Shown here piece after piece: positions 53,583 to 62,790 of a DNA stretch of 64,000 nucleotides. The first letter of the stretch is position 1, and each line of letters opens with the position of its first letter. The notes under the pieces are model-generated. The model was not told where the DNA came from. It saw only the letters and a list, made by a program, of their open reading frames with translations, and did no database searches. This stretch comes from Vampirovibrio sp. (GTDB taxonomy: Bacteria; Cyanobacteriota; Vampirovibrionia; Vampirovibrionales; JAJTHC01): positions 682,001-746,000 of the forward strand of contig JACEUU010000003.1 of the NCBI GenBank assembly GCA_024998755.1. The letters are read 5' to 3'. The translations under genes and the position numbers were made by a program.

Positions 53583-55455
53583 TGTTACTCGCCGTAGCTG
53601 AAGCAGGCAAGGGTAAGTCAATCTGCTTTTTAGCAAAGGTTACTTGGGCCTGCAACGCCTGCTGGTCTGCCAATGGTTTTCTAGCCACCAACCCTACAAA
53701 CTGCCGAAACGCCTGTTTTGATTTTGGCAACTGCCCTACTTTGCGATACAACACCCCTAACGCATACTGATTTTCCGCCATAGCAGGGGCATAATTCGCA
53801 CTTTGTTCATAAGCAATTTGGGCTTCAGGCAAGCGTTTCAAGCCTTCCAAACTTAACCCCTTGTAATAGTAAGCCAACGCATTAGCTGGTTCTAAACCCA
53901 AAACCTCATCGGCTAATTTCAAGGCTTTGGTAAAATCCTTCACCAAAAAAGCTTCGTACGTTTTATTTAACAACGGCGGCACTTGAACGGCTATTTTCGC
54001 TTTGCTAGAAAGTGTATTGGCTATGCGTAAGGCTTCTGTAGCACCCGCCGTATCATTCATAGCCGTAAGGGCTTGGGCTTTGCTTTTCCAAACTTCCGTT
54101 GAATTAGGGGCTAACGCTTGCCATTGCGTAATGGTTTCTATCGCCCAATCCGGACGGTTTAACTTCAACAATGCCAAGCTAGCGGTACGTTGAATATCAA
54201 TAAAATTAGGCAACCCTTCAGCCAACCAATGAAACGCTTGAGCTTGGTCTGCCTGTTTGGGCTGGTCTCTTAACGTAGCCACTAATAAATCCACACTACC
54301 ACCTTTTAATTTACCGTTGGCAATGCCCGCTTTCCAGCGTTCCAAGGCAGGTAAAGGGTTTCCTTTTTGGAAGTCCACTTTCAATAAGTAAGCCAACGCT
54401 TTAGGATGGTACTCATCTACCCCCAACACTTGATTAAACACCGTTTCAGCCTCGGTTAAATCGCCCTGTTGCAACAATAACGACCCTACATTGAGGCGTA
54501 ATGGTAACCGAACATCCATGCCCAAAGCTCGTTCAGGCTGGGCTGCTAATTGTTCTGCTTGATAGTACAAGTTCAAGGCTTCAGATAAATCGCCCTTTTT
54601 CTGAAAGATTGCTCCTAAGTTTGCTAACGCCAGTACATTTTGCCCGTCGTTATCCAACACTTTTCGCCAATAGGTTTCTAAATAATTAAGGGCGACCGTA
54701 TTGGTTGGGTCAACATCTGTTACTTTATTCAATAAACCGAGTGCTTCTTGAGATTCGCCTGCTTTGTAGAGGGCATTGGCTAGGCGTAAGGTTAAATCTG
54801 CCCGACGCTCTTCTTGGGGGTGTTCCAAAGCAATACGGTAATACTTGATTGATTGCTGTGGCATATTCAATAAGTTGTAGCTATCGCCCAAGGCTTCTGC
54901 GGCTTCTGAATTTTTAGGTTCTTGTAGTAAGGCTTGTTTAAATTCGGGCAATGCGGCTTTAAAATCGCCCGCTTCGCGTAATAACCTGCCCTGCTGTAAA
55001 TGCTGTATCACAGAAGAGTCATTCCACACTTGGTAAAATAATTCTTGAAAGCGTTGTTGGGCTTTTAGGGCATTGGTTTTAACGGTAGCGGTGGCAGTAA
55101 TGCCTTCAGGCCAAGCATCTCGCAACCAATACAACGCCAAACGGTAATCATTCAACGCTCTGTTTTCGTCGTTACCCGCTTCAGCAAAATAAGTACCCCG
55201 TTTCATGTAAAACGCCCCTAAATTGTTTTGGCAAGCAGGTACATATTGTGCTTCCGCCACGCTCAAGGCTTGTTCCATTATATCAATGGCATCACTCAAT
55301 TTACCTGCACGGTAGTATTGCTGGGCTTCATCTACCAAGCGGCTATAAACTTCTAAATTAGCCCCTTCGTCTGCCGAAAAAACAGGCAACGTTGCCCCAC
55401 TTAGTAATAACATCACGCTTAGTAGTAGCACCCAGTTAGCAGCAAATTTTTTCAT
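53575..55455 (-). CDS. Exported TPR-repeat protein
   Basis: The 626-residue protein has a signal peptide (residues 1-28, MKKFAANWVLLLSVMLLLSG). About twelve or more TPR-like helix pairs follow across the whole mature part, for example AQQYYRAGKLSDAIDIMEQAL, LLREAGDFKAALPEFKQALL, AEALGDSYNLLNMPQQSIKYYRIALEHP, ANLGAIFQKKGDLSEALNLYYQAEQL and AYYYKGLSLEGLKRLPEAQIAYEQ. TPR arrays bind proteins, so it is probably a periplasmic or outer-membrane scaffold. No partner is identified. Its downstream end overlaps R5 sequence. It is divergent from panC. Confidence 0.85.
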   Translation of the reverse strand: MKKFAANWVLLLSVMLLLSGATLPVFSADEGANLEVYSRLVDEAQQYYRAGKLSDAIDIMEQALSVAEAQYVPACQNNLGAFYMKRGTYFAEAGNDENRALNDYRLALYWLRDAWPEGITATATVKTNALKAQQRFQELFYQVWNDSSVIQHLQQGRLLREAGDFKAALPEFKQALLQEPKNSEAAEALGDSYNLLNMPQQSIKYYRIALEHPQEERRADLTLRLANALYKAGESQEALGLLNKVTDVDPTNTVALNYLETYWRKVLDNDGQNVLALANLGAIFQKKGDLSEALNLYYQAEQLAAQPERALGMDVRLPLRLNVGSLLLQQGDLTEAETVFNQVLGVDEYHPKALAYLLKVDFQKGNPLPALERWKAGIANGKLKGGSVDLLVATLRDQPKQADQAQAFHWLAEGLPNFIDIQRTASLALLKLNRPDWAIETITQWQALAPNSTEVWKSKAQALTAMNDTAGATEALRIANTLSSKAKIAVQVPPLLNKTYEAFLVKDFTKALKLADEVLGLEPANALAYYYKGLSLEGLKRLPEAQIAYEQSANYAPAMAENQYALGVLYRKVGQLPKSKQAFRQFVGLVARKPLADQQALQAQVTFAKKQIDLPLPASATASNTF

Positions 55456-55560
55456 GTTCCTATAAGTCTCCCGATTTTTAACCCGTTGATTTTGATGTAT
55501 AGTATTATTCTATCAGTTTTGATGGTTTTTTCATCATAATATATCGGAAAATCCTCCATC

Positions 55561-56505
55561 ATGTTGCCTCAATTACAATTACCGGTACTAACCACCCCCG
55601 CTGAAATTCAAGCCTTTAAGGCGATGCATCCGCAACAGACGGTTGCCCTAGTGCCTACGATGGGTAACTTGCATGAAGGGCATAAAAGCCTGATTCGGCT
55701 AGCTAAACAACGGGCGGATGTAGTGATTGTCAGTATTTTTGTGAACCCCACCCAATTCGCCCCAACGGAAGATTTTAGCCAATACCCCCGAACTTGGGAG
55801 GCAGATTTATTGGCTTGTAAATCTGCAGGAGCATCTGCCGTGTTAGCCCCCAACCCTGAAGCATTATACCCAATGGGAACACCGTTAGACCACCGATTTA
55901 GTGTGGTTCCGCCTAAAAAACTGACCCACCAACTATGCGGGTTAAACAGACCCACTCATTTTGAAGGGGTCGCAACGGTGGTGCTTAAATTATTCAACTG
56001 GGTACAACCTAACATTGCCGTTTTCGGGGAAAAAGATGCCCAACAATTGGCGATTCTTCGGTGGATGGTGAACGACTTCGGCTTGCCTATTGAGCTTATT
56101 GGGCATCCCATCGTTCGGCAACCCGATGGATTGGCACTTAGTTCCCGTAATCAATACCTAACCACCCCTGAAGCCAAAGCCCTTGCCTTAGGGCTTTCAA
56201 CCTTATTAATGGGCGTGCAACGGTTTGTTCAGCAGGCATTTACTGAAAACCCCACCGCTGTTATTTCTGTAGAAAAAACATTTCAACAAAAGTGGGAAAG
56301 TATTGCCCCACAGTTGCCCAGTTCCCCCACCATCAGCTGGGATTATTGGCAAGCAGTCCACCGTGAAAGCTTTGATCCACAAGCTTATTTTTCCCCCGAA
56401 AGTTTGCTATTAGTCGCAGGCAAAGTGGGCGATGTTGTCCGGCTGATTGATAATTTAGCCCTTTATCCCCCTAACCCGAATGAGAGTGTTGTAAATTGTT
56501 CGTGA
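55561..56505 (+). CDS. panC: Pantothenate synthetase
   Basis: PanC ligates pantoate and beta-alanine with ATP to form pantothenate, the coenzyme A precursor. Family motifs: VALVPTMGNLHEGHKSLI (HxGH nucleotide site), VSIFVNPTQFAPTEDFSQYPRT, LCGLNRPTHFEGVATVVLKLFN, VFGEKDAQQLAILR and PDGLALSSRNQYLT. It has 314 residues, slightly above the usual 280-290. R4 lies 4 bp after the stop. panB and panD are not in the window. Confidence 0.96.
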   Translation: MLPQLQLPVLTTPAEIQAFKAMHPQQTVALVPTMGNLHEGHKSLIRLAKQRADVVIVSIFVNPTQFAPTEDFSQYPRTWEADLLACKSAGASAVLAPNPEALYPMGTPLDHRFSVVPPKKLTHQLCGLNRPTHFEGVATVVLKLFNWVQPNIAVFGEKDAQQLAILRWMVNDFGLPIELIGHPIVRQPDGLALSSRNQYLTTPEAKALALGLSTLLMGVQRFVQQAFTENPTAVISVEKTFQQKWESIAPQLPSSPTISWDYWQAVHRESFDPQAYFSPESLLLVAGKVGDVVRLIDNLALYPPNPNESVVNCS

Positions 56506-56508
56506 ATT

Positions 56509-56576
56509 CGTAGGGGCGGATTGCATCCGCCCGCTTTAAGAGTGAGAGAAACGGGTGGATGCAATCCACCCCTACA
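56509..56576 (+). repeat. R4 double-hairpin repeat
   Basis: GTAGGGGCGGATTGCATCCG-CCC and GGGTGGATGC-AATCCACCCC-TAC are separated by about 24 bp, almost identical to 17305-17373. Confidence 0.75.
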
Positions 56577-56607
56577 AGCTATCTTTAATCTATCAGGAGT
56601 TTAAAAA

Positions 56608-57462
56608 ATGAGACCCTTTCTCAATAAAAAAAGCATACTAACATTGGGCTTATTAGGCGTTACAGTCTATTTTACTACTGCTTTTATTTTAAACCCACCG
56701 CAACTAACTGCCGCTCCGCAAGGCGTTCAAACCACGACCAAAAAAACAGCTCAAACCGTTACTAATAGTACCAAAACCGCCAAAGCTATTGTCAACGATG
56801 GTTCACTGCAGGTGCTATTAATTCTAGATGCTTCAGGGTCTATGACCGATGTATTGCTAGATGGGCAAACCAAAATGAATGCAGCAAAAATAGCCATTAA
56901 CAAGTTGGTTAAGCAATTATCCCCTTCAGTTCGGTTAGGTTTGCGGGTTTATGGGGGTGGCTTAACCCTAAAAGACCCGTGTTTAGATACCAAACTGCAA
57001 GTGCCAGTACAACTCAATCCATCTGAAAAAATTGAGTTGGTGCTGAACAAAATTCAGCCTTCAGGCCCTACACCCATTAGCCAAAGTTTGGTAGATGCCG
57101 TAAATAATGATTTCCCCATGCCTAATGCTAAAAAGCACATTATTTTAATTAGCGATGGGGCTGAAACTTGTAGCACCAACCCCTGCCCTATTGTGTTGGA
57201 TTTACTGCGAAAAACCCCCAATTTAAAGCTAGATGTGATTGGCTTTGGTCAGTTAGATTCAACCACCACCAAGCAACTAAATTGCGTTGCGGCGGCGACG
57301 TTTGGCAAATTGGTTAAGGCGAATTCCGCTAAAGATTTAGAGCAACAGTTAACATCTATTATTGATGCTAAAAAAGAGGTCAAAGGGCGAATTATTCGTA
57401 CGATAGAACAATTGCCAGTTAAAAACGCCCGTCCCGCCCCAGCGGAGATTAAGGGGTTTTAA
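56608..57462 (+). CDS. VWA-domain protein, membrane-anchored or exported
   Basis: AGGAG lies 6-7 nt before the ATG. An N-terminal hydrophobic segment (about 10-30) serves as signal or anchor. A von Willebrand A domain spans about 65-265, with MIDAS residues in LLILDASGSM (Asp74, Ser76, Ser78), a threonine in SGPTPIS and LISDGAETC. Several Cys residues (CLD, ETCSTNPC, NCVA) suggest disulfides in a periplasmic location. Similar proteins bind other envelope proteins or metal-dependent ligands. The partner is unknown. It has 284 residues. Confidence 0.85.
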   Translation: MRPFLNKKSILTLGLLGVTVYFTTAFILNPPQLTAAPQGVQTTTKKTAQTVTNSTKTAKAIVNDGSLQVLLILDASGSMTDVLLDGQTKMNAAKIAINKLVKQLSPSVRLGLRVYGGGLTLKDPCLDTKLQVPVQLNPSEKIELVLNKIQPSGPTPISQSLVDAVNNDFPMPNAKKHIILISDGAETCSTNPCPIVLDLLRKTPNLKLDVIGFGQLDSTTTKQLNCVAAATFGKLVKANSAKDLEQQLTSIIDAKKEVKGRIIRTIEQLPVKNARPAPAEIKGF

Positions 57463-57471
57463 AGATTAGAT

Positions 57472-57720
57472 TGTCGCTTCGGGCTAAAATGGATGCGTCA
57501 GGGGGACTGGCGTCAGCCCCCCTAACAACCCCCACCGCTTAAGGGGGAAGGTGGCATTAGCATGCGTCCTCCCCCCTTAAGAATCCCCCCTCCCTACCGC
57601 TAAGGGCTTACTTGTTGGCTAGCACGTTTGAAGCAGGCTTGAGCGGAAAGCTAGAGGCTCCCTAAATGCTCTGCTTCGCTACGCTCGCACCAGCCTGCTT
57701 CAAACTGCATATGGTTTGAA
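57472..57720 (+). repeat. R2 repeat, copy d
   Basis: It starts GTCGCTTCGGGCTAAAATGG 10 bp after the VWA stop, contains GACTGGCGTCAGCCCCCC and GCTTGAGCGGAAAGCTAGAG, and ends ATATGGTTTGAA. It fills most of the gap between the VWA and MBL genes. Confidence 0.8.
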
Positions 57721-57772
57721 ACTAAGCCTTAAATAACCAAACAATACATAGAGGGCAACCAACTATATCAAG

Positions 57773-58534
57773 CTATCGCATTAAAATGTTATGGCGTTGT
57801 TCAAAGCCCAACGTGGTTAGTTGACCATGCCCCGTAACTACCGCCATATCTTCAGGAGCATCCAGCTTCAACAATCGCCCTTTGACGGATTGTTCAATTT
57901 TCTTATCAGAACCACCCCACAAATCCGTTCGTCCAATTGAGCCTCTGAATAGCGTATCGCCCGCAACCAATACATTCAAGCTAGGCATATGCACACAACT
58001 AGACCCCGGTGTATGCCCCGGCGTATGTAAGCATTTCCCAACGGCGGGCAACGTAACCCCTTCAACCCCCGAAGCAAAAACCAACGGTTGCCCTTCACTC
58101 AGCCAAGCATCTGGTGGGGCGGTTTTATCTTCAGGCAACGGAATATTATAGCGTTGGCATTGTTCAGGCAACATATCCCAAAGGGGTGCATCCGCCTTAT
58201 GCAAATGCAAGGTGGTTTGCGTGGCTTGCCTAAGGGCTTCGCTCGCCATGAAGTGGTCAAAATGAGCATGGCTATGCCAAACTTGCACTAAGTTTTCTAC
58301 CCCATGCACCATAAATAACCGGTGTAGCAACCATTCGGCGTCGCCCCCAGCATCAATAATGGTGGCTTGGCGAGTGGGTTTATGCACAATCAGCGTACAA
58401 TTACATTGTAGTGGGCCAACAGAAAATACTTCCACCAAATAGTCCGGCGTATCCGCCAAGGTTTGAATCATTTTTTTGGCGGGTTTATAGTTTTTCAATT
58501 TCCCGTACCACGGCAATTGTAATCGTCCCATCAT
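57773..58534 (-). CDS. MBL-fold hydrolase (GloB/YcbL-like)
   Basis: A metallo-beta-lactamase fold protein of 253 residues. The metal motif is HSHAHFDHF (His89, His91, Asp93, His94), with a further His in HTPGHTPGSSC (about 177-179), VAGDTLFRGSIGRTD and VVTGHGQLTTLG. The pattern matches YcbL/glyoxalase II-like hydrolases acting on thioester or related substrates. An N-terminal extension of about 30 residues (MMGRLQLPWYGKLKNYKPAK) is extra. It starts with ATGATG, with GGAG 9 nt upstream. It is divergent from the thioredoxin-like gene. Confidence 0.88.
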   Translation of the reverse strand: MMGRLQLPWYGKLKNYKPAKKMIQTLADTPDYLVEVFSVGPLQCNCTLIVHKPTRQATIIDAGGDAEWLLHRLFMVHGVENLVQVWHSHAHFDHFMASEALRQATQTTLHLHKADAPLWDMLPEQCQRYNIPLPEDKTAPPDAWLSEGQPLVFASGVEGVTLPAVGKCLHTPGHTPGSSCVHMPSLNVLVAGDTLFRGSIGRTDLWGGSDKKIEQSVKGRLLKLDAPEDMAVVTGHGQLTTLGFEQRHNILMR

Positions 58535-58676
58535 TGTAAAAAGCTCCTACCTGATTATTAAATTTTGCCAACAATTGATTGTATTCTACCCCAATAACGT
58601 TACAATAAACACGAGACTGATTGTCTATTAATTTTTCCTCTGTCTACCAACTCATTTTCGGAGTATGACCAACCCT

Positions 58677-59099
58677 ATGAAAAAGACTACTTTTTCGCCC
58701 ATTAAATTGATTGCCATTTTACTGGTTTGTTTAACGACTGGTGCAGTGCTTTTAGCCAAAGTAACACCTATTGCTGAAGCTAAGAATAATGGCCCAGATA
58801 GGTTAGTTGTATTCACAGCCAGCTGGTGTGCTTCGTGCAGAACCTTAGTGCCTAGCTTACAGGAAGTGGCTACTTCTTTGGCGTTGCCTGTAGAAGTAGT
58901 GGATGTAGATGGGGCTACGGCAGAAGCTACCGCCAAGGCTATTGGCGTTGCGTTGCCTAGTAAAGAATTACCTCAAGGGTTTTATGTACAAGGCAATGGT
59001 AGTACGTTAGTATTTGATGGTACAGGTTATACGCAAAATGACGCAACCAAAGCCAAAACCACCACTCGGGGTAAAATTTTACAAAACCAAGGCGGGTAA
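58677..59099 (+). CDS. Membrane-anchored thioredoxin-like protein
   Basis: I use ATG 58677 (MKKTTF), which begins a signal or anchor helix (about 8-28). The ATG at 58665 lies only 1 nt after GGAG. A thioredoxin-fold domain follows with ASWCASCRTLVPSLQEVA (Cys51, Cys54) and a betaalpha-type core (VEVVDVDG). The usual cis-Pro is not obvious. It has about 140 residues. It probably faces the periplasm and acts in disulfide exchange or cytochrome maturation. No partner gene is adjacent. Confidence 0.75.
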   Translation: MKKTTFSPIKLIAILLVCLTTGAVLLAKVTPIAEAKNNGPDRLVVFTASWCASCRTLVPSLQEVATSLALPVEVVDVDGATAEATAKAIGVALPSKELPQGFYVQGNGSTLVFDGTGYTQNDATKAKTTTRGKILQNQGG

Positions 59100-59216
59100 C
59101 GTTTTTTTCCATATAGTATTTTATTACTTTGCTTATTAGTTGGCCATTTTTCGTGCTTACTAAAAGCTAGCATTTCATTTGTCCTGCCCAAAGCCAAAAA
59201 CAAAGAAACAAATCTA

Positions 59217-59503
59217 CACCGTTTTTAAAACAGATGCTAATGGTATAAAGTGTAAATGCCCCGTTGCTGGTGTGGCTAACGTTTGGAAACCCGCTGTATA
59301 AAACAGGTGGGTGTCATTAGCTTCGCTGCTGTTTCCAACTGGCAATTACGGCTCAACAAGGTAACCTTGTTGCGTTGGTCTACTTTAGCAAGAACGTTTA
59401 TCAGACTCCCTTGGGTGAAATGTAGGTTCCAAACAATCAGGACACACCCGAGGCATTTACAAGTTTCATTATGCAGGGTTTCAAAACAATCCGCAAGGGG
59501 TTA
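59217..59503 (+). pseudogene. Possible degraded coding sequence
   Basis: Two broken frames have coding-like composition: VFKTDANGIKCKCPVAGVANVWKPA then stop (59221 onward), and CFQLAITAQQGNLVALVYFSKNVYQTPLGEM then stop, VPNNQDTPEAFTSFIMQGFKTIRKG in another frame. No start codon or ribosome-binding site is evident. The original function cannot be told. The rest of the 59100-59799 gap holds R6 and R3 copies. Confidence 0.35.
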
Positions 59504-59795
59504 ATACCGAATCACAGTTTAAATAGCGTCAGCGTATACGTTGTTACGAACCAATCAAAAATCCTCAACCCTACGTCTCTGTACTCCTGCGGTTTTTAAC
59601 TTGTTCGTGTCTAGTCTCCATCTAACGCTATTAGACCTCTTGCATGACTCGATAGGTGGGTGCAGATTTGAGGAATGAGGAACGGACTGAGGGCGTTTAC
59701 ATAAGGTAAATAACTAAAGGAGTACCGCAAATGACAAAAAAGATGCCCCAGATATCGAGTCATGCAAGAGGTCTATTCAATCTGTGATTCGGTAT
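59504..59795. repeat. R6 element (shares ends with R1), interrupted by R3 copy D
   Basis: The ends are ATACCGAATCACAGTTT and the complement of ATACCGAATCACAGATT, with AATAGCG internal to both. Without the MITE and its duplication it would be about 147 bp. The outer part of the ends matches R1. Confidence 0.75.
59633..59774 (-). mobile_element. R3 MITE copy D (142 bp) inside R6
   Basis: Both ends are AGACCTCTTGCATGACTCGA and exact complement. ATT flanks it on each side. The empty site is visible at 63349-63363 (TAACGCTATTCAATC), which has one ATT. Confidence 0.9.
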
Positions 59796-59799
59796 AAGG

Positions 59800-60123
59800 T
59801 TAAATTAACCAATGCCGTTGCAACGCACAAACATTTTCGTATGAAACACCCGCTTCTAATAGCTCTTCCGCTTCAATCATAAATAAATACATTAAACTTT
59901 TAGCTTTACGTTCAATGATTGGTGTAACGGTTGGTTTACGCAACCAGCGTTTCACTTTGAGAAGTGCTTGTTTTCGGGTTAGTTGAGGTAACGCATCTAC
60001 CCCCATGGTATAAGCAGATTTCGATAGTATTAACTGTAAGGTCTTCTTCCTACGACGATTATTAGCAGTACTTGCCACCACTGTATTAGATTCAAAAGAA
60101 TCTAACGGATGAGTATTCATCAT
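59800..60123 (-). CDS. Hypothetical basic helical protein
   Basis: The 107-residue protein starts with ATGATG and has a GGGAG about 17 nt upstream. It is basic (NNRRRKKTLQLILSKS; TRKQALLKVKRWLRK) with a helical second half (ERKAKSLMYLFMIEAEELLEAG). It has no signal peptide or membrane segment. The composition would fit a nucleic-acid-binding or regulatory protein, but no motif supports that. It is divergent from 60417-61286 by about 290 bp of AT-rich sequence without a gene. Confidence 0.5.
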   Translation of the reverse strand: MMNTHPLDSFESNTVVASTANNRRRKKTLQLILSKSAYTMGVDALPQLTRKQALLKVKRWLRKPTVTPIIERKAKSLMYLFMIEAEELLEAGVSYENVCALQRHWLI

Positions 60124-60416
60124 TTAATTTGTATTTCACTCCCTGCATTCACGCTAGTATAATTACTTTAAAAAACTTGAAAAAATAAAAAAGGCTGATT
60201 CTAACCTTTGTAACAACGATATTTAATTTTATTGTTCCCATGCAATGATGTTATACTACCAATCATACGGTCAACTTCAAAGCGTTTTAATCTACTACAA
60301 TCAGAGACAAAAGACACTATTGAAGACTACCACCTTATTTTAAGCCATTAAAATTGATTGTTACGTTCTGTTACAAAAACAACCGTCTTCCTTCACCAGA
60401 AAGCTACTAACGAATT

Positions 60417-61286
60417 ATGCTAAATATAACCAAACAAAAAATCCATTTTTGTTTAAGACTGCTAATAGTAACCGGGCTACTTGGTTCTTTACCTTACAGT
60501 TTATTATTAGCAGCCACCCCAAACACTGTAAAGCCCTTAAGCCAACCTACTACGCTTAAAACGGGGACGTTAGAAACACTCAAAGGACCTGTGTTAACCG
60601 TACCGGCTGGCACGGCTTTTACTGTTAGCTTACAACAGCCTATTTCTACCCAAATTAACAAAGTGGGCGACCCTATTGAAGCACTGGTAGAAACCCCTTT
60701 AACAACTGAAAACAAAATCATCTTACCGAAGGGTAGTATGGTTAAAGGGTCTGTAGTGGGTATTCGGTCTTCGGGTGGAGCTATTCGCAGTGGTTCATTA
60801 GAACTGCAATTTACAACGGCAGAACCAGTAGGTACAACACTTCAATTACCATTGCTTGCGAAAGTAAAAACGCCAAATGGGTCTGGTGTGCTTGAAGGAG
60901 AAGGCTTTAAAAGTAATGCAGGACAAATTACTGCTAAAACAGCTGTTGGTGCAGCAACAGGGGCTGCCGCTGGTTCTATTGGTAGTTTGTTTAGGCATAG
61001 TAACGTTGGTAACGGTGCATTGATTGGAGCCTCTATCGGGGCGAGTATCGGCTTAATTCATAGCTTATTTCAAACCAAACCCCAGCCTGTTGAGCTTGAA
61101 AGCCAAGCCCCGCTAACGCTGGTGTTAGAAAAATCCCTCACAGTAGGAGGCGGTAATACAACGATTCCCATTCAAGTAATATTACCCCCCTATACACCTA
61201 ATGGTAAAACTGTAAAACCTGCTTCTGATAAACCAGTACCTAATCCACCAGCATCCCCAGAAGGGACTGGCTATTATGGTTATTAA
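60417..61286 (+). CDS. Exported envelope protein with glycine zipper
   Basis: A signal peptide lies at residues 1-32. Residues about 60-175 form a beta-rich region with VPAGTAFTVSLQQPISTQINKVGDPIEALVETPL and ILPKGSMVKGSVVGI, resembling the TrbI-like/LysM-free envelope domains seen in proteins of unknown role. A glycine-zipper pair follows (AVGAATGAAAGSIGSLF, GNGALIGASIGASIGLI, about 178-218), then a second beta segment (PLTLVLEKSLTV) and a Pro-rich end. It is probably in the periplasm or outer membrane. It has 289 residues. Confidence 0.65.
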   Translation: MLNITKQKIHFCLRLLIVTGLLGSLPYSLLLAATPNTVKPLSQPTTLKTGTLETLKGPVLTVPAGTAFTVSLQQPISTQINKVGDPIEALVETPLTTENKIILPKGSMVKGSVVGIRSSGGAIRSGSLELQFTTAEPVGTTLQLPLLAKVKTPNGSGVLEGEGFKSNAGQITAKTAVGAATGAAAGSIGSLFRHSNVGNGALIGASIGASIGLIHSLFQTKPQPVELESQAPLTLVLEKSLTVGGGNTTIPIQVILPPYTPNGKTVKPASDKPVPNPPASPEGTGYYGY

Positions 61287-61436
61287 AGCCTAGACCGCTT
61301 GCTTCTATGTGTCCACCAATGCTATGAATTATTTCTCCTCCCCTTCAGAATAAACAGAACTTTACCGATAGAACGATTAGTTCACGTTAGCTAATTGCCT
61401 AACAATTTTCAAACTTCGGTGGAGTATACTAATAAC

Positions 61437-62327
61437 ATGGAACGGTTTATAGGTTTTCTAAAATGGTGTTCCTATGGTTTAGGCTTTTTATCTGCAAGCT
61501 TATTTCTGGTTTGGGCTTGTACCTTTGTGCCGCCCATCGCCACTAGTGAAATATTTAAAAGTGGTCATTCATTTATTACCTTACCTCTTGCTATGCTGAT
61601 ACCCGCATTTTATAAAGCCAATCAGCAAGGAAGCTTATTTCTTTTAGCAATCTGTATTTCAGTTTTTGCCTTCTGCCTTAGCCAAGTCCTTAACCGTCTT
61701 GAAATATGGAGTATTAACAAGAACGAACAAAATGCCAAAAAACGATCTTTTACACAACCCTCCTTAATTCAGCAAATAAAAGCTTATTTTATTGATTTGA
61801 AAAGAGGCAAGCTCAAAGCTAGCAAAGCCAGCGGGTTAATGAATGTATTAAAAAAGAGTAACCAGGATTTCTATTACGTTTTGGTTTCCTTCCCTTTTCA
61901 AACAAACCGTGCCAAAGGAGAAATTTTCTTTGAATACAACTTCTTTGAAGGAAAAGAGCTTGCATCAGGGGCTAACACCTTACTAGTTAAATTTCAGTCA
62001 TTAGCACAAGCTATCGCCTATGCAAAAAACACAAGCCAACGCCTAAAGCACACCTACGCACAAATGCGGCCTTCAGAAGTTAAGCCTGTTTTTAAAATAG
62101 GCATCCACATGGAACAAGATGTACCTGACTCAGAAACACTCGGCAATTTACTCAACTTTTGCCAAGAACTTTGCAAAATTGCTTCACCCTCACAAGTCAT
62201 CAGTTCTAACGATGTTTATACCGCTATTGTTGAAAATAAAAAAGTCAAAGCCCCTTGCACCTTAATTCCACTAGGCTTTTATCGGTTTGAAAGTAGTCCT
62301 ATGCAGGAAGTATTTGAGGTAGAATAA
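61437..62327 (+). CDS. Membrane protein with degenerate class III cyclase-like domain
   Basis: The start is ATG 61437 with GGTGGAG 10 nt upstream; the longer reading starts at TTG. The 296-residue protein has about three N-terminal membrane helices (about 8-28, 38-55, 62-85). A basic linker follows, then a cytoplasmic domain whose end (FKIGIHMEQDVPDSETLGNLLNFCQELCKIASPSQVISSNDVYTAI...LGFYRFE...EVFEVE) follows the pattern of the cyclase C-terminal half. Clear metal-binding and substrate residues are missing, so catalysis is unlikely. Confidence 0.6.
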   Translation: MERFIGFLKWCSYGLGFLSASLFLVWACTFVPPIATSEIFKSGHSFITLPLAMLIPAFYKANQQGSLFLLAICISVFAFCLSQVLNRLEIWSINKNEQNAKKRSFTQPSLIQQIKAYFIDLKRGKLKASKASGLMNVLKKSNQDFYYVLVSFPFQTNRAKGEIFFEYNFFEGKELASGANTLLVKFQSLAQAIAYAKNTSQRLKHTYAQMRPSEVKPVFKIGIHMEQDVPDSETLGNLLNFCQELCKIASPSQVISSNDVYTAIVENKKVKAPCTLIPLGFYRFESSPMQEVFEVE

Positions 62328-62428
62328 CTCTAGGCTGACTAAAGACTTCATCATTACATGAAATATTAAAAAACTTAACACTTGACGTTTTTTAGTTCTC
62401 TAGTATTTTTACATAAAATATGGAAGAT

Positions 62429-62661
62429 TATCGCTTCGGGCTAAGGTGGATGCGTTAGGGGGGGACTGGCCTCAGCCCCCCCTAACAACCCCCCACCGCT
62501 TAAGGGGCAGTTCGCCACCCCCTTATCCCCAGGGGAACAACTGGCTAACTGGTTTCCTTGTACGTTGAAAATAGGCTTGACCGGAAGCCAAAAAAGGGCC
62601 TCCTAAATGGTCTGCTTCGCTACGCTCGCACCAGCCTATTTCCAACTGCATATGGTTTGAA
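62429..62661 (+). repeat. R2 repeat, copy e
   Basis: It starts TATCGCTTCGGGCTAAGG, contains GACTGGCCTCAGCCCCCC, GCTTGACCGGAAGCC and TTCGCTACGCTCGCACC, and ends ATATGGTTTGA. No gene lies in the 62328-62892 gap. Confidence 0.8.
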
Positions 62662-62745
62662 GCTCAAAATGCCAGTAAAAGATAACAATACTGAAAATTC
62701 AATTTTTTGGTGGGTGTTAAGATTAAAAAATTTTTAGACTTGTTT

Positions 62746-62790
62746 TTATCCTATGTTTCTTGCTTAATAAAGTAGTGAAACGTAGGATAA
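62746..62790 (+). terminator. Attenuator-like hairpin upstream of rplY
   Basis: TTATCCTATGTTTC pairs with GAAACGTAGGATAA (14 bp, one G-U) around a 17-nt loop, directly followed by TTTTATTTT. It lies about 100 nt before the L25 start. Confidence 0.5.

Noticed and set aside
59283-59504. 73-residue ORF in the 59-kb gap
   Set aside because: It overlaps broken frames that look more coding-like, and no start signal is seen.
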